Source of the DNA: Mesostigma viride | Lineage: Eukaryota > Streptophyta > Mesostigmatophyceae > Mesostigmatales > Mesostigmataceae | Direction: 5' to 3' | DNA: 64,000 bases | NCBI GenBank assembly: GCA_009746045.1 | Contig: RPFO01000774.1 | Location: 246,001-310,000, forward strand | Shown here: piece after piece, positions 1-19,925 of the stretch | How positions within the stretch are numbered: position 1 is the stretch's first letter | Layout of the letters: every line of letters starts with the position of its first letter | Translations under genes and position numbers: made by a program | Notes under the pieces: model-generated | Seen by the model: only the letters and a program-made list of their open reading frames with translations | What the model was told of the DNA's origin: nothing | Databases searched by the model: none

Positions 1-270
1 CGGGCGTGGGCGTGGGCGTGGGCGTGGGCGTGGGCGTGGGCGTGGGCGTGGGCGTGGGCGTGGGCGTGGGCGTGGGCGTGGGCGTGGGCGTGGGCGTGGG
101 CGTGGGCGTGGGCGTGGGCGTGGGCGTGCGCGTGGGCGTGGGTGTGGGCGTCGGCGTGCGCGTGCGCGTGCGCGTGTGCGTGCGCGTGTGCGTGCGCGTG
201 CGCGTGGGCGTGCGCGTGCGCGTGCGCGTGCGCGTGTGCGTGCGCGTGCGCGTGTGCGTGCGCGTGTCGG
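1..270. repeat. GC-rich hexanucleotide array (GTGGGC/GTGCGC)
   Basis: About 20 perfect GTGGGC units are followed by mixed GTGCGC and GTGTGC units. The array ends about 160 bases before the first recognisable LptB exon, so it probably lies in an intron. The long valine-glycine or alanine-cysteine reading frames across it are products of the repeat, not genes. It runs off the left window edge, so its full length is unknown. Confidence 0.9.
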
Positions 271-431
271 TGTGCATTCGTGTATGCCGTGTCTGTGACA
301 GCGACCTTTGTTTGTGTGCCATGGAGTGACAGCCTCTTGTTTACATGCGTGGGACGATGGCCAATGGATTGTGTTTGCATGCGTGCAACCTGGCAACGTG
401 TTTGCATGCGTATATGCGACCGCCGAGCCAG

Positions 432-5843
<5,412 letters not shown>

Positions 5844-6208
5844 ACACACGTAGTGCACATAGTTAAACACTAGGTAAAGCTGTGTGTATAAGCTGAGAAG
5901 TTACATGCATGCAATTAGCATGCATGCAGCAGGGCCATGCCACATGCCTATTGAGCACACGTGGGTCTTATTAGCGCACCCACAGTAGCCAGAGCCGGGC
6001 CATACTCTGCCTCTCCATGCATGTCACCAAGTGTGCACATGATCGAGACGCAATTAGTAGCTATGATGAACGCCGCTATGGCTTGCCTTCGATTGGGCTA
6101 AGGGCTTCAGAGAAGGTGGGTGTCTCTGCCCCCTTCGTTGTGTGCAAGGGACATTAAGTGAGACAGCCATTCCTGGACGCATGGCGATCCAAAAATAATT
6201 AAAGCACT
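5844..6208. other. Intergenic, downstream of the LptB-like gene
   Basis: This should hold the 3' UTR and terminator region of the LptB-like gene. No open frame, RNA gene or strong repeat is visible, apart from short TTAA runs that start at about 6209. Confidence 0.5.
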
Positions 6209-6290
6209 ACAATTAATTAATTAATTAATTAGACTCGTGCTCCCGTTGGGGAGTCACGGAGCATTAACCCCGATGGATGGATGGATGGGT
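6209..6290 (-). mobile_element. 5'-truncated retroelement 3' end with CAAC hairpin and TTAA tail
   Basis: Read on the minus strand, a GGATGG-rich stretch is followed by a hairpin (outer stem CGTG/CACG, one-base A bulge, inner stem CTCCC/GGGAG, loop CAAC), then GAGTC and a (TTAA)n tail. The same module occurs at 13096-13140, 48059-48090 and 61558-61629. Only the last ~75 bases of the parent element are present. Confidence 0.7.
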
Positions 6291-6298
6291 GCAAACAT

Positions 6299-8212
6299 TA
6301 ATTAAATATTAATTAATTATCAACATCACTCCGTTGGGAGTAGATGTAGCACATAGCCCTGAGAAGGGGCATATGGCTTTTAATACATTCTAGGCTACTT
6401 CATGCAAGGGTGGGAATGTAAGCTACCCCTGCTCTAGGTGCCCCAGGGCACCCGCACCCTCATGGTCTATCACGCTATGCCCCCGGGTAAGGGGGGAGCA
6501 TGCCTGTGAGGGGGAAGATCATCATGGCTATACAAAAACTAGAGCGTGGCATCTCAGCAGAGAGCAGCTCTCTGCATGGGCACAGCATTACTAAATAAAA
6601 CTAGGCATCGTCTGGAGTGTGGCTCATCATAGGCACACATGTACATGATTACATAAAGCGCGTGGCTTAGCTGGAATAGGGCCTCTAGGAGGCGTACATG
6701 TACATGGCCACGGTCTATCTATTCTACACTACTACTGCTGTATTCCCCTAAGCTGGGGCGTCTGGAGTCGCTGGGGCCGCGGGGGTCGCCTGCCAGGGCT
6801 TGTGGCCGACGTAGATGGCCGCCCCCTTCCAGTACACCGGCTGCCCCGCCTTGGTCTGCCGGAGCTGGAGGTAGGTCGGCCATATATAGCTCCCGTCGCC
6901 GTTGTTGCTGCGCCAGGGTCAAGTCGTCATCAAGGGTGAAGAGAGTAGACCTTCTCGAGCCGCTTGCGGCGTCTGAGAAAAGAAATCTTGTCCGCCGGGG
7001 TCTTAAAGGTGAGAAGGAGCGGGGGCGGCCCTGCCTTACCCCGCGCGCGGGGAAGGCGGTGGGCGGCCAGCTCGATCTCACCAGTAAGGCCCATGCGATC
7101 AAGGATTTCTCTCTCAAAAGCACGCGCAAGCTTCTCGGAATTCTCACCTTCCTCCATCTTGAGATTCTTGACAATGACGTTGAGGCTGCGCTTGGCGAGC
7201 TCGGCCTCCTCGCGGAGGTCAAGCGTCTGCCGTTGAAGCTGGGCTGCGACGGCGCGGAGGTGGTGGAGGTGGTGTGTTGCTTAAGCATGTCCGCCCAGGT
7301 GGTGATGGGAGGAGCATCGCCGGCCAGGCCAGCCGGGGCTGGCTTGGCGGCAATGTCCTTCACCGCCTAGCTGGGCGGTGAGGCCTGCGGTGTTCTGCAG
7401 AACCTCGATAGCAATGGCGTTGTCCTTAAGACACTGGTCGATGTCGCGGAGCTGGGCGGTGATGGAGTCGGTGGAGGCGGAGGAGGGAGGGGGGGGGGTG
7501 GAGGCGAGGAGGGCGGCGGTGGCGGTGGGGATGGTGGGGAGCTCAGCAGCCAGCGTGCCGCCAAGTGCCGCCACATCTGCAGCAATGGGCGTCACATCTG
7601 CAGCAATGGGCGTCACATCTGCAACAATGGGTGCTGTGAGAGGGCGGCGTGGAGGTGGTGGACGAAGGTGGATTCGGTAATGGGGGCGGGGTGCAGAAGG
7701 TCCTCGGCCGAGCGCTTAGTGAGGGTAAAGAGAGCTGCGAGCTGAAGGCGGGGGCGAGACCAGCCGGCCAGGTTGGTGTCGACTGGGCGGTCTGAGACGC
7801 GGTGGGAAAACCGGCCGTCAACTCCGTTGCGAAAAAAGTGGGTGTGGAAATTGAGTTGCTGGCACAGGGCCAGCAGTGAGGCGTGTGACCCGTAAAACAC
7901 GAGCTCCAGTATCTTGATGGGTGGCATGTCGAAAAAGGCAGGCCTGTTGACGTCGAAGGTGGTAAAGAGCCTGTCGACGTCAAAATCGCGCTCAGACCAG
8001 CTCGGTTCGGCTGGGCGGCTGCGTTTTGGCTCAGGCGAGGCTGAAGGCGAGGCAGGAAGCCCGGGAGGGTGCTGGACGACCACCAGTGCGCGACTAGTGG
8101 CAGCACTGCCTTCCGGCCCTGATGGCGAAGCTGCAGCCGGAGCTGCAGACGTATTTTCATTGCCGAGCGCAGCCGCCAGGCTGCGTTGCGTCGAGGCGCG
8201 TTTATTCGCCAT
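6299..8212 (-). mobile_element. ORF1-only non-LTR retroelement, copy A1 (degenerate)
   Basis: On the minus strand a frame opens at 8212 with MANKRAS and runs about 200 residues to 7613. It continues in other frames through a coiled-coil-like region (around LRDIDQ, LKDNAIAIEVLQ) and an RRM-like C-terminal part (RSLNVIVKNLKMEEGENSEK, LPRARGKAG, TLDDDLTLAQQQRRREL). This order resembles the L1 ORF1 protein (Transposase_22), an RNA-binding chaperone. Frameshifts near 7613, 7370 and 7255 break the protein. The stop near 6748 is followed by about 400 bases of 3' UTR, the CAAC hairpin at about 6325-6345 and an AT-rich tail. No reverse transcriptase is attached. Confidence 0.75.
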
Positions 8213-8439
8213 ATAGTGCGTTATAGCTTTGGAAAATTATATCAGCATGTGCGTCTAAGAAAGACGAAGCGATTGTGATATTCACAGCTGAATTCGGGGC
8301 TCAAACGTGAAAGTTATGAGCTCCGACAGCCATGGCTACCTCGTGGCTCGTGGCTCGTGGCTCGGGGCAACCATTCTCGGTGCAAACATTCCAAACATGC
8401 TCGTGGCTCGGTGCAAACATTCCTACCGGTCTAATCTAT

Positions 8440-8812
8440 CTACATTGGCTACATACTACATCGATCTAACAGCATTCTAACGACATCATCTATCTAGGCA
8501 GCCGCACGCTGCCTTAGGGGGAGCTATCTGGCGTGCCTCCCGCGGGATTGCACACGCGGGCGCTTCCCCACTGGGGGGGGCTCGTTGTCCTCTATGACCT
8601 CCAGGGGCCCACTTGGCCTTGTCCATCATCTTCTTCCAAATCACGGAGCTAGAGGCCTAGGCCCCCCATGTCCTCTACTAGCTGTTCTTTGAAGGTGCGG
8701 GCCTTAATTGCGGCGTCTAACATCACTGGGCATAGCACTACAATCCTTTGTGTTACTGTGCTCCGCGAGTCCCCAACGGGATGTACTGTGTGCGTATAAT
8801 TAATTAATTAAT
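8440..8812 (-). mobile_element. LINE C-terminal fragment
   Basis: The minus strand reads a short segment with QLVEDMGGLGL and, in another frame, KMMDKAKWA. This resembles the end of LINE ORF2 proteins and the related segment at 44663-44433 (IDKEKWAAICDKHLPEG). A homologous stretch lies at 58620-58930. A plus-strand CAAC-type hairpin with TTAA tail sits at 8763-8812, in the opposite orientation, so at least two fragments are mixed here. Confidence 0.5.
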
Positions 8813-8934
8813 TCTATTCAATGAGGCATGTGCATGCAGGATGTATGCGCAATAGCCGGGCCAGGGCATCGGCTGGGTGCAGCCGTGTCACACATATGCA
8901 TGCATGTAAGTAGCTACAGATCGACAAATTAACG

Positions 8935-9060
8935 TGCCGATCGATACATAAGACAAGCAAGTAAGCACTTGCGTGTCATGCGCATGGGCATGCCACGGAG
9001 TACTAGCTATATAGTAAGTAAGTAAGTACTTGCGTGTCATGCGCAAAGGCATGCCACGGA
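8935..9060 (-). mobile_element. Two short copies of the TTAC-tail LINE 3' hairpin
   Basis: Two partial copies of the terminal hairpin region (ACTTGCGTGTCATGCGCA on the plus strand, then the GCATGCCACGGA part) follow each other, each preceded by a short (TAAG)n run. Nothing else of the parent LINE is present. Confidence 0.65.
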
Positions 9061-12000
9061 ATTGAATTGAATTGTAACATAACTCCGTTGGGAGTATATG
9101 TAGCACATAGCCCTTGAGAGGGGGCGTATGGCCTATCATACATCCTAAGCTACTTCCTGCAAGGGTGGGGATGTAAAGGACCCTTGCTCTAGGTGCACCA
9201 GGGCACTGGCATCCCCATGATCTTCAAGCTATGCCCAGCGAAGGGGGAGCCTGTCATGGGGGGGAAGATCAGCATAGCTATACAAAGAAGCTAGGGCATG
9301 GCGTCTCAGCAGAGAGTTATTCCCTGCATAGGCACAACAGAACTAAATAAAGCTAGGCATCATCTGGGGTGTGGCTCATAATAGGCACACATGTACATGA
9401 TTAACCCCTAAATGGGCGGAAATGCTGCCGATAAATCGGCAGTAACTCACCTATTTTGTAAACCAGCCCCTGTACAACCTAGCAATACCCAATGGCTGTC
9501 CTTGGGGGGCAAGCATGTCCATGAGTTGCCCTAAGCCATGATATATCACAACCTCACATATATTCATCGTAGGCCATGTATAACTGCCGTCAAAGTCAGG
9601 GGGGTCAAGACGAGCGTTTTCATTTTTGGTAGAATGTGCATTTTGAATTATGTTGTAAGAGCTAGGCACCTACCACTTCAGGGATGATAAACAATTAGTT
9701 GCTGAACAGTTTGAGCCATTGGGGTCATCATTTGGGTGGGTATACCAGCAGTTACACCCAGTACAGCCCATAGGGGTACCGTTGGTAAAAAGCAACCAAG
9801 GGGGTAGGAGTGGGCATACTACCTACTAATACCGACTAATATGGCCCCCAACCATGCCAAACAATACATTTCCCTTCCACAATGATGGGGAAACATAACT
9901 GCATCATCACACTGCCCTTACATGGCACCTATGTGCAGGTGACACCTTGTCCATGCACGTAGGTAACGTGGTACGGATACCCTACGCAAGGCATGCATTC
10001 TAGGAGGCAGCCACCAACAAACTAGTGATTTTAAGCCTATTTCAGCCTGCCCTAGCAAGGATAAACTAGGCCTAAGCTGCTATAGCTTTCCAGGTGATGG
10101 CCAGCACACCTGGTGGCACATGCTGACAATGGGAAGCTTCTACTCACCGGTTACATGCTTGATGATGCCACAGAGACCAGCCAACTGCCTCACACTCATG
10201 CAATATGTGTGTGGGAAATGTATAACAAACATATATGGAGGTATTCAAACCCATACAGCCTCTAAAACTTATCACCATCACCCTGTGGCAGGTCAACTGA
10301 CTGAGGGAAGCATCTAAGAAGGGTGTTTTAGAAAGGGGCCAGGCCAGGGTCAAGAAAGAGCATGAATAATGCAAAAAGAATGTGCTACACAAGCTAGAAC
10401 ATATATATAAACGTAAAACATCGATAGGAAAACGATGCTTAAGCTTTACCAGGCATGGATGGCGTTACCTTGGCCCAGGCGGTGGCCGCAAAATGGCGCA
10501 TTTCGGCACACCAAAGTTGTGCAGCATGGTCGCTGGATTCGGCGATTTCTGGCCACCCTTGCACGTTTACGACTAATATGTATCATAAAAAGTACAAAGA
10601 AACCGATATATCCTTTAAAATACGCCGGAAAGGTATTGTTGTCAACGTTTCTATCGTCCGGCCTGATCGCAGTTTTTTCCAGCAAGAACGCTGCCGACAC
10701 CTATCAAATGGCATTCCCGCGAACCAAAAATTGGCCTGTATGATCTTTAGGACGTATAAAAACAATATCCTAAGTTTGGCCAGAAAATTCGAACGCAAAC
10801 GTAAATGCCATGCGTGGGCGCAAGCCGCCATGGCCAGGTCGTCGTTTTCCGGAATGCACGTTGTACGTGAAAAAGTACCCTGACCCCTTGTACTTTGACG
10901 GTCTGGAACACCTGTTAAACTTGGTCAAAATATAGCAAACCCTAGTATCATGTTCTGGAGAAACTTATAAACTTTCATTCTTCTCAGCTAAACGTTTCCT
11001 AATTCCCAATAGTATTCTCGCAAACTGGTCCCCCGAGTAGGTGCCGACAAATCGGCTGTAAGTCACTTTTTGGCGGAAAATCGGCAGCAAGACCATTTAG
11101 GGGTTAAGTAAAGCGCGTGGCTTAGCTGAGATAGTGCCTCTAGGAGGCGGACATGTACATGGCCACGGTCCATCTATTCTACACTACTACTGCTATATTC
11201 CCCTAAGCTGGGGCGTCTGGAGTCGCTGGGGCCGCGGGGGGGGGGGGGGTCGCCTGCCAGGGCGGCTTATGGCCGACGTAGATGGCCGCCCCCTTCCAGT
11301 ACACCGGCTGTCCCGCCTTGGTCTGCCGGAGCTGGAGGTAGGTCGGCCATAGCTCCCGTCGCCGTTGTTGCTGCGCCAGGGTCAAGTCGTCATCAAGGGT
11401 GAAGAGAGTCTTCTCGCGCCGCTTGCGGCGTCTGAGAAAAGAAATCTTGTCCGCCGGGGTCTTAAAGGTGAGAAGGAGCGGGGGCGGCCCTGCCTTACCC
11501 CGCGCGCGGGGAAGGCGGTGGGCGGCCAGCTCGATCTCACCGTTAAGGCCCATGCGACCAAGGATTTCTCTCTCAAACGCACGCAAAAGCTTCTCGGAAT
11601 TCTCACCTTCCTCCATCTTGAAGTTCTTGACAATGACGTTGAGGCTGCGCTTGGCGAGCTCGGCCTCCTCGCGGAGGTCAAGCGTCTGCTGTTGAAGCTG
11701 GGCTGCGACGGCGGAGGTGGTGGAGGTGGTATGTTGCTTAAGCATGTCCGCCCATGTGGTGATGGGAGGAGCATCGCCGGCCAGGCCAGCCGGGGCTGGC
11801 TTGGCGGCAATGTCCTTCACCGCCTGGGCGGTGAGGCCTGCGGTGTTCTGCAGAACCTCGATAGCGATGGCGTTGTCCTTAAGACGCTGGTCGATGTCAC
11901 GGAGCTGGGCGGTGATGGCGTCGGAGGTGGGGGTGGTGGCGGTGGAGGAGGCGAGGAGGCTGGAAGTGGCGGTGGAGATGGTGGGGAGCTCAGCAGCCAG

Positions 12001-12335
12001 CGTGCCGCCCATTGCCGCCACATCTGCGGCTAGGGGCGTCACGTGTTGTGAGATGGTTGCTCAAGTGGAGGTGGAAGAGGAAGGTGGATTCGGTCAAGGG
12101 GGAGGGGGTCCAGAGGTCCGTGACAGAGCGGTCAAGGATGGAAAAGAGGGCGCCGATCTGAAGACGGGGGCGAGACCAGCTGGCCAGGTTCTCAGATTGT
12201 TGTCGCATTGTGAACCGGCCGTCAGGTCCATTGCGGAAGCGGTAGCATTGTTGAAGGCGTTGGCACAGGTCGAGAAGGGAGGCGTATGACCCATAAAACA
12301 CGAACTCCAGTAGCTTGAGGGGTGGCATGTCGAAA
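9060..12335 (-). mobile_element. ORF1-only non-LTR retroelement, copy A2, split by a DNA transposon
   Basis: The minus strand carries an N-terminal fragment (12328-11990) and an intact 279-residue frame (12042-11203). The latter holds the coiled-coil region and the RRM-like C-terminal part ending DAPA. The proline expansion near 11240 comes from a G run. The 3' UTR resumes on the far side of an insertion: 11104-11202 joins 9060-9404, giving the same sequence as the uninterrupted copies A1 and A3. The element ends in the CAAC hairpin (9078-9100; outer stem CATA/TATG, inner ACTCC/GGAGT) and a short CAATT tail. The N-terminus is cut at about 12335. Confidence 0.75.
9405..11103. mobile_element. 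piggyBac-like transposon, probably non-autonomous (1.7 kb)
   Basis: The element starts CCCCTAAATGG and ends CCATTTAGGGG (11-bp perfect terminal inverted repeats). It is flanked on both sides by TTAA (9401-9404 and 11104-11107). TTAA duplication plus termini starting CCC is the hallmark of the piggyBac superfamily. Subterminal palindromes lie at both ends: CTGCCGAT/ATCGGCAG at 9424-9441 and an imperfect GCCGACAAATCGGC at 11043-11056. Removing it restores the uninterrupted ORF1-element 3' UTR seen in copies A1 and A3. The internal frames (the longest about 140 codons, at 10455-10883) show no DDE transposase motif that I recognise. Confidence 0.8.
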
Positions 12336-12351
12336 TAGCTGGGTCTGTGAT

Positions 12352-12530
12352 CGTGCCACGGAGTACTATGCTAATCTTATTAGAAAAATAATTACACAAA
12401 TGTTTAAACAAATATCGTCTGCATCATCCCCCATGCAACCGTTAAGCACTAGATGGGGATGTAATCCTCATCCGAGCTGTCCTCTACTGTAATGGCAGAA
12501 CGACGAGGCGGTAGTGTATCTCAATGAATA
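12352..12530 (-). mobile_element. 3' UTR fragment of the TTAC-tail LINE
   Basis: This matches the LINE 3' UTR seen at 44266-44460, 45437-45615 and 47280-47470 (GATGGGGATGTAATCCTCAT, then CTGTCCTCTACTGTAATGGC on the plus strand). The terminal hairpin and tail are missing: it begins at GTGCCACGGAGTACTATGC next to element A2. The following 12531-12821 holds AT-rich spacer with no gene. Confidence 0.7.
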
Positions 12531-12821
12531 TATATAAATTGTGATCAGAATATATAAATTGTGCATGCGGTCTAGATCCCTTCCAGGCCTGCATGGTGGG
12601 CCGGCAGCGATGCTAGCTGCGTGTAGTTTTGTGATGTATAGCTAGTTGTACCTTGTGCAGCTGACGTGATCCTTGGATGTCCGTGTCAGATTACTATCTT
12701 GAAATTTCTTCAGGGTTATTCTCCCATGCAGTTTTCGGGGTTTTCCTTATGTTGCATGCCCATCTCACCTCCGTAATCTATCATTCTCAATGAATATATA
12801 AATTGTACTCGATCCATAAGT

Positions 12822-13140
12822 AAGTAAGTGCACAACCAGCCATAGCCTTAGCTTAGCTAGCCCTTGTACAGCCATGCTACGTCAGATGCATGGCGCTGTG
12901 ATCAGATTACTTGCCCACGCTCCTTGTTATGATATGCTCACATGGGTTTTATTGCACCCACAGAACTTGCCGGATCGTCTATCGTGTCCGATTGCAGCTG
13001 TGGCATGCCTCTGGCATGAAGCTAGAAGAAAAGGGGTCCCTGCGGCCCTTTCTTCCTGTTGTGCACATACATGGATAAAAAGCACTTCGGTGCTCTGTGA
13101 CTCCCCAACGGGAGCACGCGAGTTTAATTAATTAATTAAT
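12822..13140 (+). mobile_element. Retroelement 3' segment with CAAC hairpin and TTAA tail
   Basis: About 270 bases are homologous to 58305-58580. The segment ends in GTGA, the inner stem CTCCC/GGGAG around CAAC (13101-13114), and then TTTAATTAATTAATTAAT. No protein domain is recognisable. The opposite-orientation TAAG array begins immediately after it. Confidence 0.6.
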
Positions 13141-16535
<3,395 letters not shown>

Positions 16536-16769
16536 AGGATAGCATTTGTAGGACACCTAGCTCGCACCAGCCAGGTCGACACCGCCCTTGGCCTGGCCGG
16601 CCCCCAGCGGCTTGGCCAGCCAGGGCGGCACATTCTGACCTGGCCTGGCCCTAAGGACATTCCTAAGAAGGTAGGGAAACATGTCATGAACTACACCCAG
16701 ATTTTTCACCTTTGCGGAGTGTCTGATCAGAATACACCCAGATGTTGCTGGATGACCTAGTGGTCCCAG

Positions 16770-17275
<506 letters not shown>

Positions 17276-18293
17276 TGAGGTACTTTTCTACGCGGATACT
17301 TCACCCGCGCGAAGGCAAGTGGCGCGACTCACTCGCCCAGGTCTGGAGTCGCAGATAGCAACTCCGCGTCATCCGGATTATCCAAGACGACTGGGCAGGA
17401 TAACAACAGGCTCTTGAGCTACCGCTACCGGGTACAGCCTGATTTTCCAAATTAATTTCTGGCCTAGCTGCACTGGTAGTCTCCTTAATATTTATAGTAG
17501 GATTTCTGACATGGTCGAACTACCCATGATATTTATGATGAGACAATTACATGTGCATTTGAATAGACGTTACGTTGCTTGTGCTTATTAGTATAGATTA
17601 CGTGTACCTGATGCATGTTACTGTAGCTTTGTGACAAGCAATACTACCAGCACAAGAGCGTTCTCCTGATTATTAATGATAAACCACCCCTGCCTTCCAT
17701 CTCAACATTGCACTCAGGATGAGGTGCAAGGGGGCCGAGGCATGAGCAGGAGAACCAGAGTTGGCATGCACTCTGGCACAGCTGTCCAAATGCAAATCGC
17801 ATCAGCAGCTATACAGGTAGTGGATTTAATGAGCACGCGTAGCACAACTTGCCATCCAAGGCCACTCTACCCATGCCTACCTTAACGCATGTCGCAATAA
17901 CTACCCGGGGCGGGTCGCGACACATGCCACATGGGTAAGCATGATGGGACGAAATGACGTACGGCAGCTGAACTCGCGCCGGGGAAACTGAGAAGAGAAA
18001 CCAGCCCGGCGTTCCCACGGGAGCAACAACGGCTACTTTTGCTGTCCTCGTGTAAGATTAGGCCAACCTTCCCTGCCAGTGCAGGCCCCTGCAGTGCCAC
18101 ATTGTGTACACCATCCCCAATACAGCCCATGGCTGTCCCTTCGCTGCATGAAGACCAGGTGTACACGTCGGTTACGGGGCTCAACAGGATGGTAGGCAGC
18201 CGTTCCCTTGGTGAAAATTTGGTAAAAACCCGAGTAACATTTTCAGGGAAAACGAGCTGCAGGGCATTCTGCCCAGGTCTTGGAAAGCCCTAA
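17276..18293. other. Intergenic, downstream of the ClpR4-like gene
   Basis: No gene, RNA or repeat is recognised. Short open frames lack any familiar motif and have no splice context. The right part should contain the 3' UTR of the minus-strand ClpR4-like gene. Confidence 0.5.
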
Positions 18294-19172
18294 TTAAGCC
18301 CTGCCCCGGGCCCCTGGGCCACTCAGGACCTCCTTCACTTTGCGAGTCTCCGGAGCGTCCAGCACGGTGTCGATAATCCCATAGGCCTTGGCCTCCCACG
18401 GGGTGAAGTACCTGGGCCGTTTGATGTCCGCGGCAATCTCAGCCTCTGTCTTGCCTGTGCACTTGGCCAGATGGGCGTGGATGTCCTTGTTCATCATGCG
18501 GACCAGGTCGCGCTGGATGACCAGGTCGGACGCTTGGCCGCGGTATTGCGTGAACGGCTCCTTGAACATGATCGACGCGCTCGGCAGCGCGGCGCGGTGG
18601 CCCTTGGCCCCGGCAGCCAGCAACAAGGCAGCCTCGCCGTAGGCATTGCCGATAGCTAGAGTATGAACGGGGCAACTCATGTACTCGATCGTGTCGATGA
18701 TGGAAAACGCCTCGGTTTCGTAGCCCAGCTTCTCTCCACCCCTAGTGTTGCCCGTGGAGTTGATGTACATGTAAATTGGCTTCTTCTTGTCGTCCCATTG
18801 CAAGTACATCAGCTCAGCAAGGATAAGCTCGGTAACCGAGGGAACCAACGTCATACCGACGTAGACTATCCGCTCCTTGAATAGGTATGATGGCAGATCT
18901 GGAGGTGTCTGTTGAAAAGCCTCACCCTGGGTCATCGGAATTACATTTTTAACGACCAGCCGCCGTGGGCAGCTGGATGACGGCTTGGCGCTCTTCAGCG
19001 ACAGAGTGCCTGAAAGCCGTTCTCCTAAGTAAGAAGTCGAACGGGCGTTAACGCCACTGGAAACGGCAGACGGACGCAGAGATGGCGACCTACGGTCCGA
19101 GCCTGCATGCTGCGACCGGACTGCCCCCACAATTGCGCCGACAGGCGCCGCAAAGGCCACAGTGGAAACCAT
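18294..19172 (-). CDS. CLPR4: ClpR4-like inactive subunit of the plastid Clp protease core
   Basis: A single 292-residue exon. The first ~70 residues are rich in Ser, Ala and Arg and poor in acids, as expected of a plastid transit peptide. The Clp fold follows, with PPDLPSYLFKERIVYVGM, LVPSVTELILAEL and KPIYMYINSTGNTRGGEKLG, closest in pattern to plant ClpR4. All three catalytic positions are lost: the serine position is Gly179 (GNAYGEA), the histidine position is Lys204 (MFKEP) and the aspartate position is Pro253 (KRPRYF). It should be a structural, non-proteolytic member of the ClpPR ring that degrades stromal proteins with ClpC. It is divergent from the DNAJC16-like gene. Unlike its neighbours it has no intron. 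Assignment to R4 rather than another ClpR is from remembered family patterns. Confidence 0.9.
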   Translation of the reverse strand: MVSTVAFAAPVGAIVGAVRSQHAGSDRRSPSLRPSAVSSGVNARSTSYLGERLSGTLSLKSAKPSSSCPRRLVVKNVIPMTQGEAFQQTPPDLPSYLFKERIVYVGMTLVPSVTELILAELMYLQWDDKKKPIYMYINSTGNTRGGEKLGYETEAFSIIDTIEYMSCPVHTLAIGNAYGEAALLLAAGAKGHRAALPSASIMFKEPFTQYRGQASDLVIQRDLVRMMNKDIHAHLAKCTGKTEAEIAADIKRPRYFTPWEAKAYGIIDTVLDAPETRKVKEVLSGPGARGRA

Positions 19173-19925
19173 GTCTCAATTTACAATGGCCGGCCGTCTA
19201 GCACAAGCCTCCGTCGACGCTCCTGGCCGCTGCGCACTCGGCGCTTGCGGTAGGTTTCTGGCTTTATTGTTTTGCTACAGGCTGCATGCGTCTATCGCTT
19301 GTCGCGGTCACGCGCGCGTGCCATCATCAAAACGCCCTGCGCCATTTACTGCCCCAGACCCCAGTCGCCCCACTCACCCCAGTCCGTGTGTGTTCACAAT
19401 ACAAGTACACTGTAATAATTCCCCACCCGGTTCTGTCCCTGGAAGCAGCATCGGCGGGTTGCTTCGAAGTTCGAAGGTCTACTGTACTGTACAGTAAGGA
19501 GGCCCAGCTGATCCCAAACTGCTACTGTACAGTGTACAGTACTGTACTGTATTGCCGCCCGAGAGCCGCCGCGGCGCAACTACGTGTGCGAGCAGACGGA
19601 ATTAACTGAGTAGCTTGCGGCTGTCAGAAGATAGTTAGGGTGTCGCGTTAAAAGCAGAACCTGTACGAAGAGTCGAAGACTGTCCGAGCTGGTTTCCATT
19701 TGGCATTTATCAATGGTGGTCGCTAATAAATGGCAGCACCACCAACGAGAAGCCCATGGAGTCACATGTTAGACAGTTCCGTAGGAAGTCTAGCGTGGCC
19801 TGTGATGCTCGTACTTGACGTTTGAATTACGCAGGCTTCAGGGGCTAAATGTCACTGACTGTGTAGCTTCCGCGAGGGTGTACGTTAACGCTGCAATAAC
19901 GGGTCGCCGGATGATGTGTTGAAAA
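19173..19925. promoter_or_regulatory. Shared divergent promoter region with TACTGTACAGTA palindromes
   Basis: This 753-base gap separates the start codons of the ClpR4-like gene (minus) and the DNAJC16-like gene (plus). It contains two clusters of palindromic sequence: TACTGTACAGTA at 19485-19496, and overlapping ACTGTACAGT and GTACAGTACTGTAC copies at 19523-19552, plus a doubled TTCGAA at 19463-19475. They could bind a dimeric regulator, but no known factor is implied. Confidence 0.4.

Noticed and set aside
18388-18884. Plus-strand frames opposite the ClpR4-like gene
   Set aside because: They are antisense shadows of a well conserved coding sequence.
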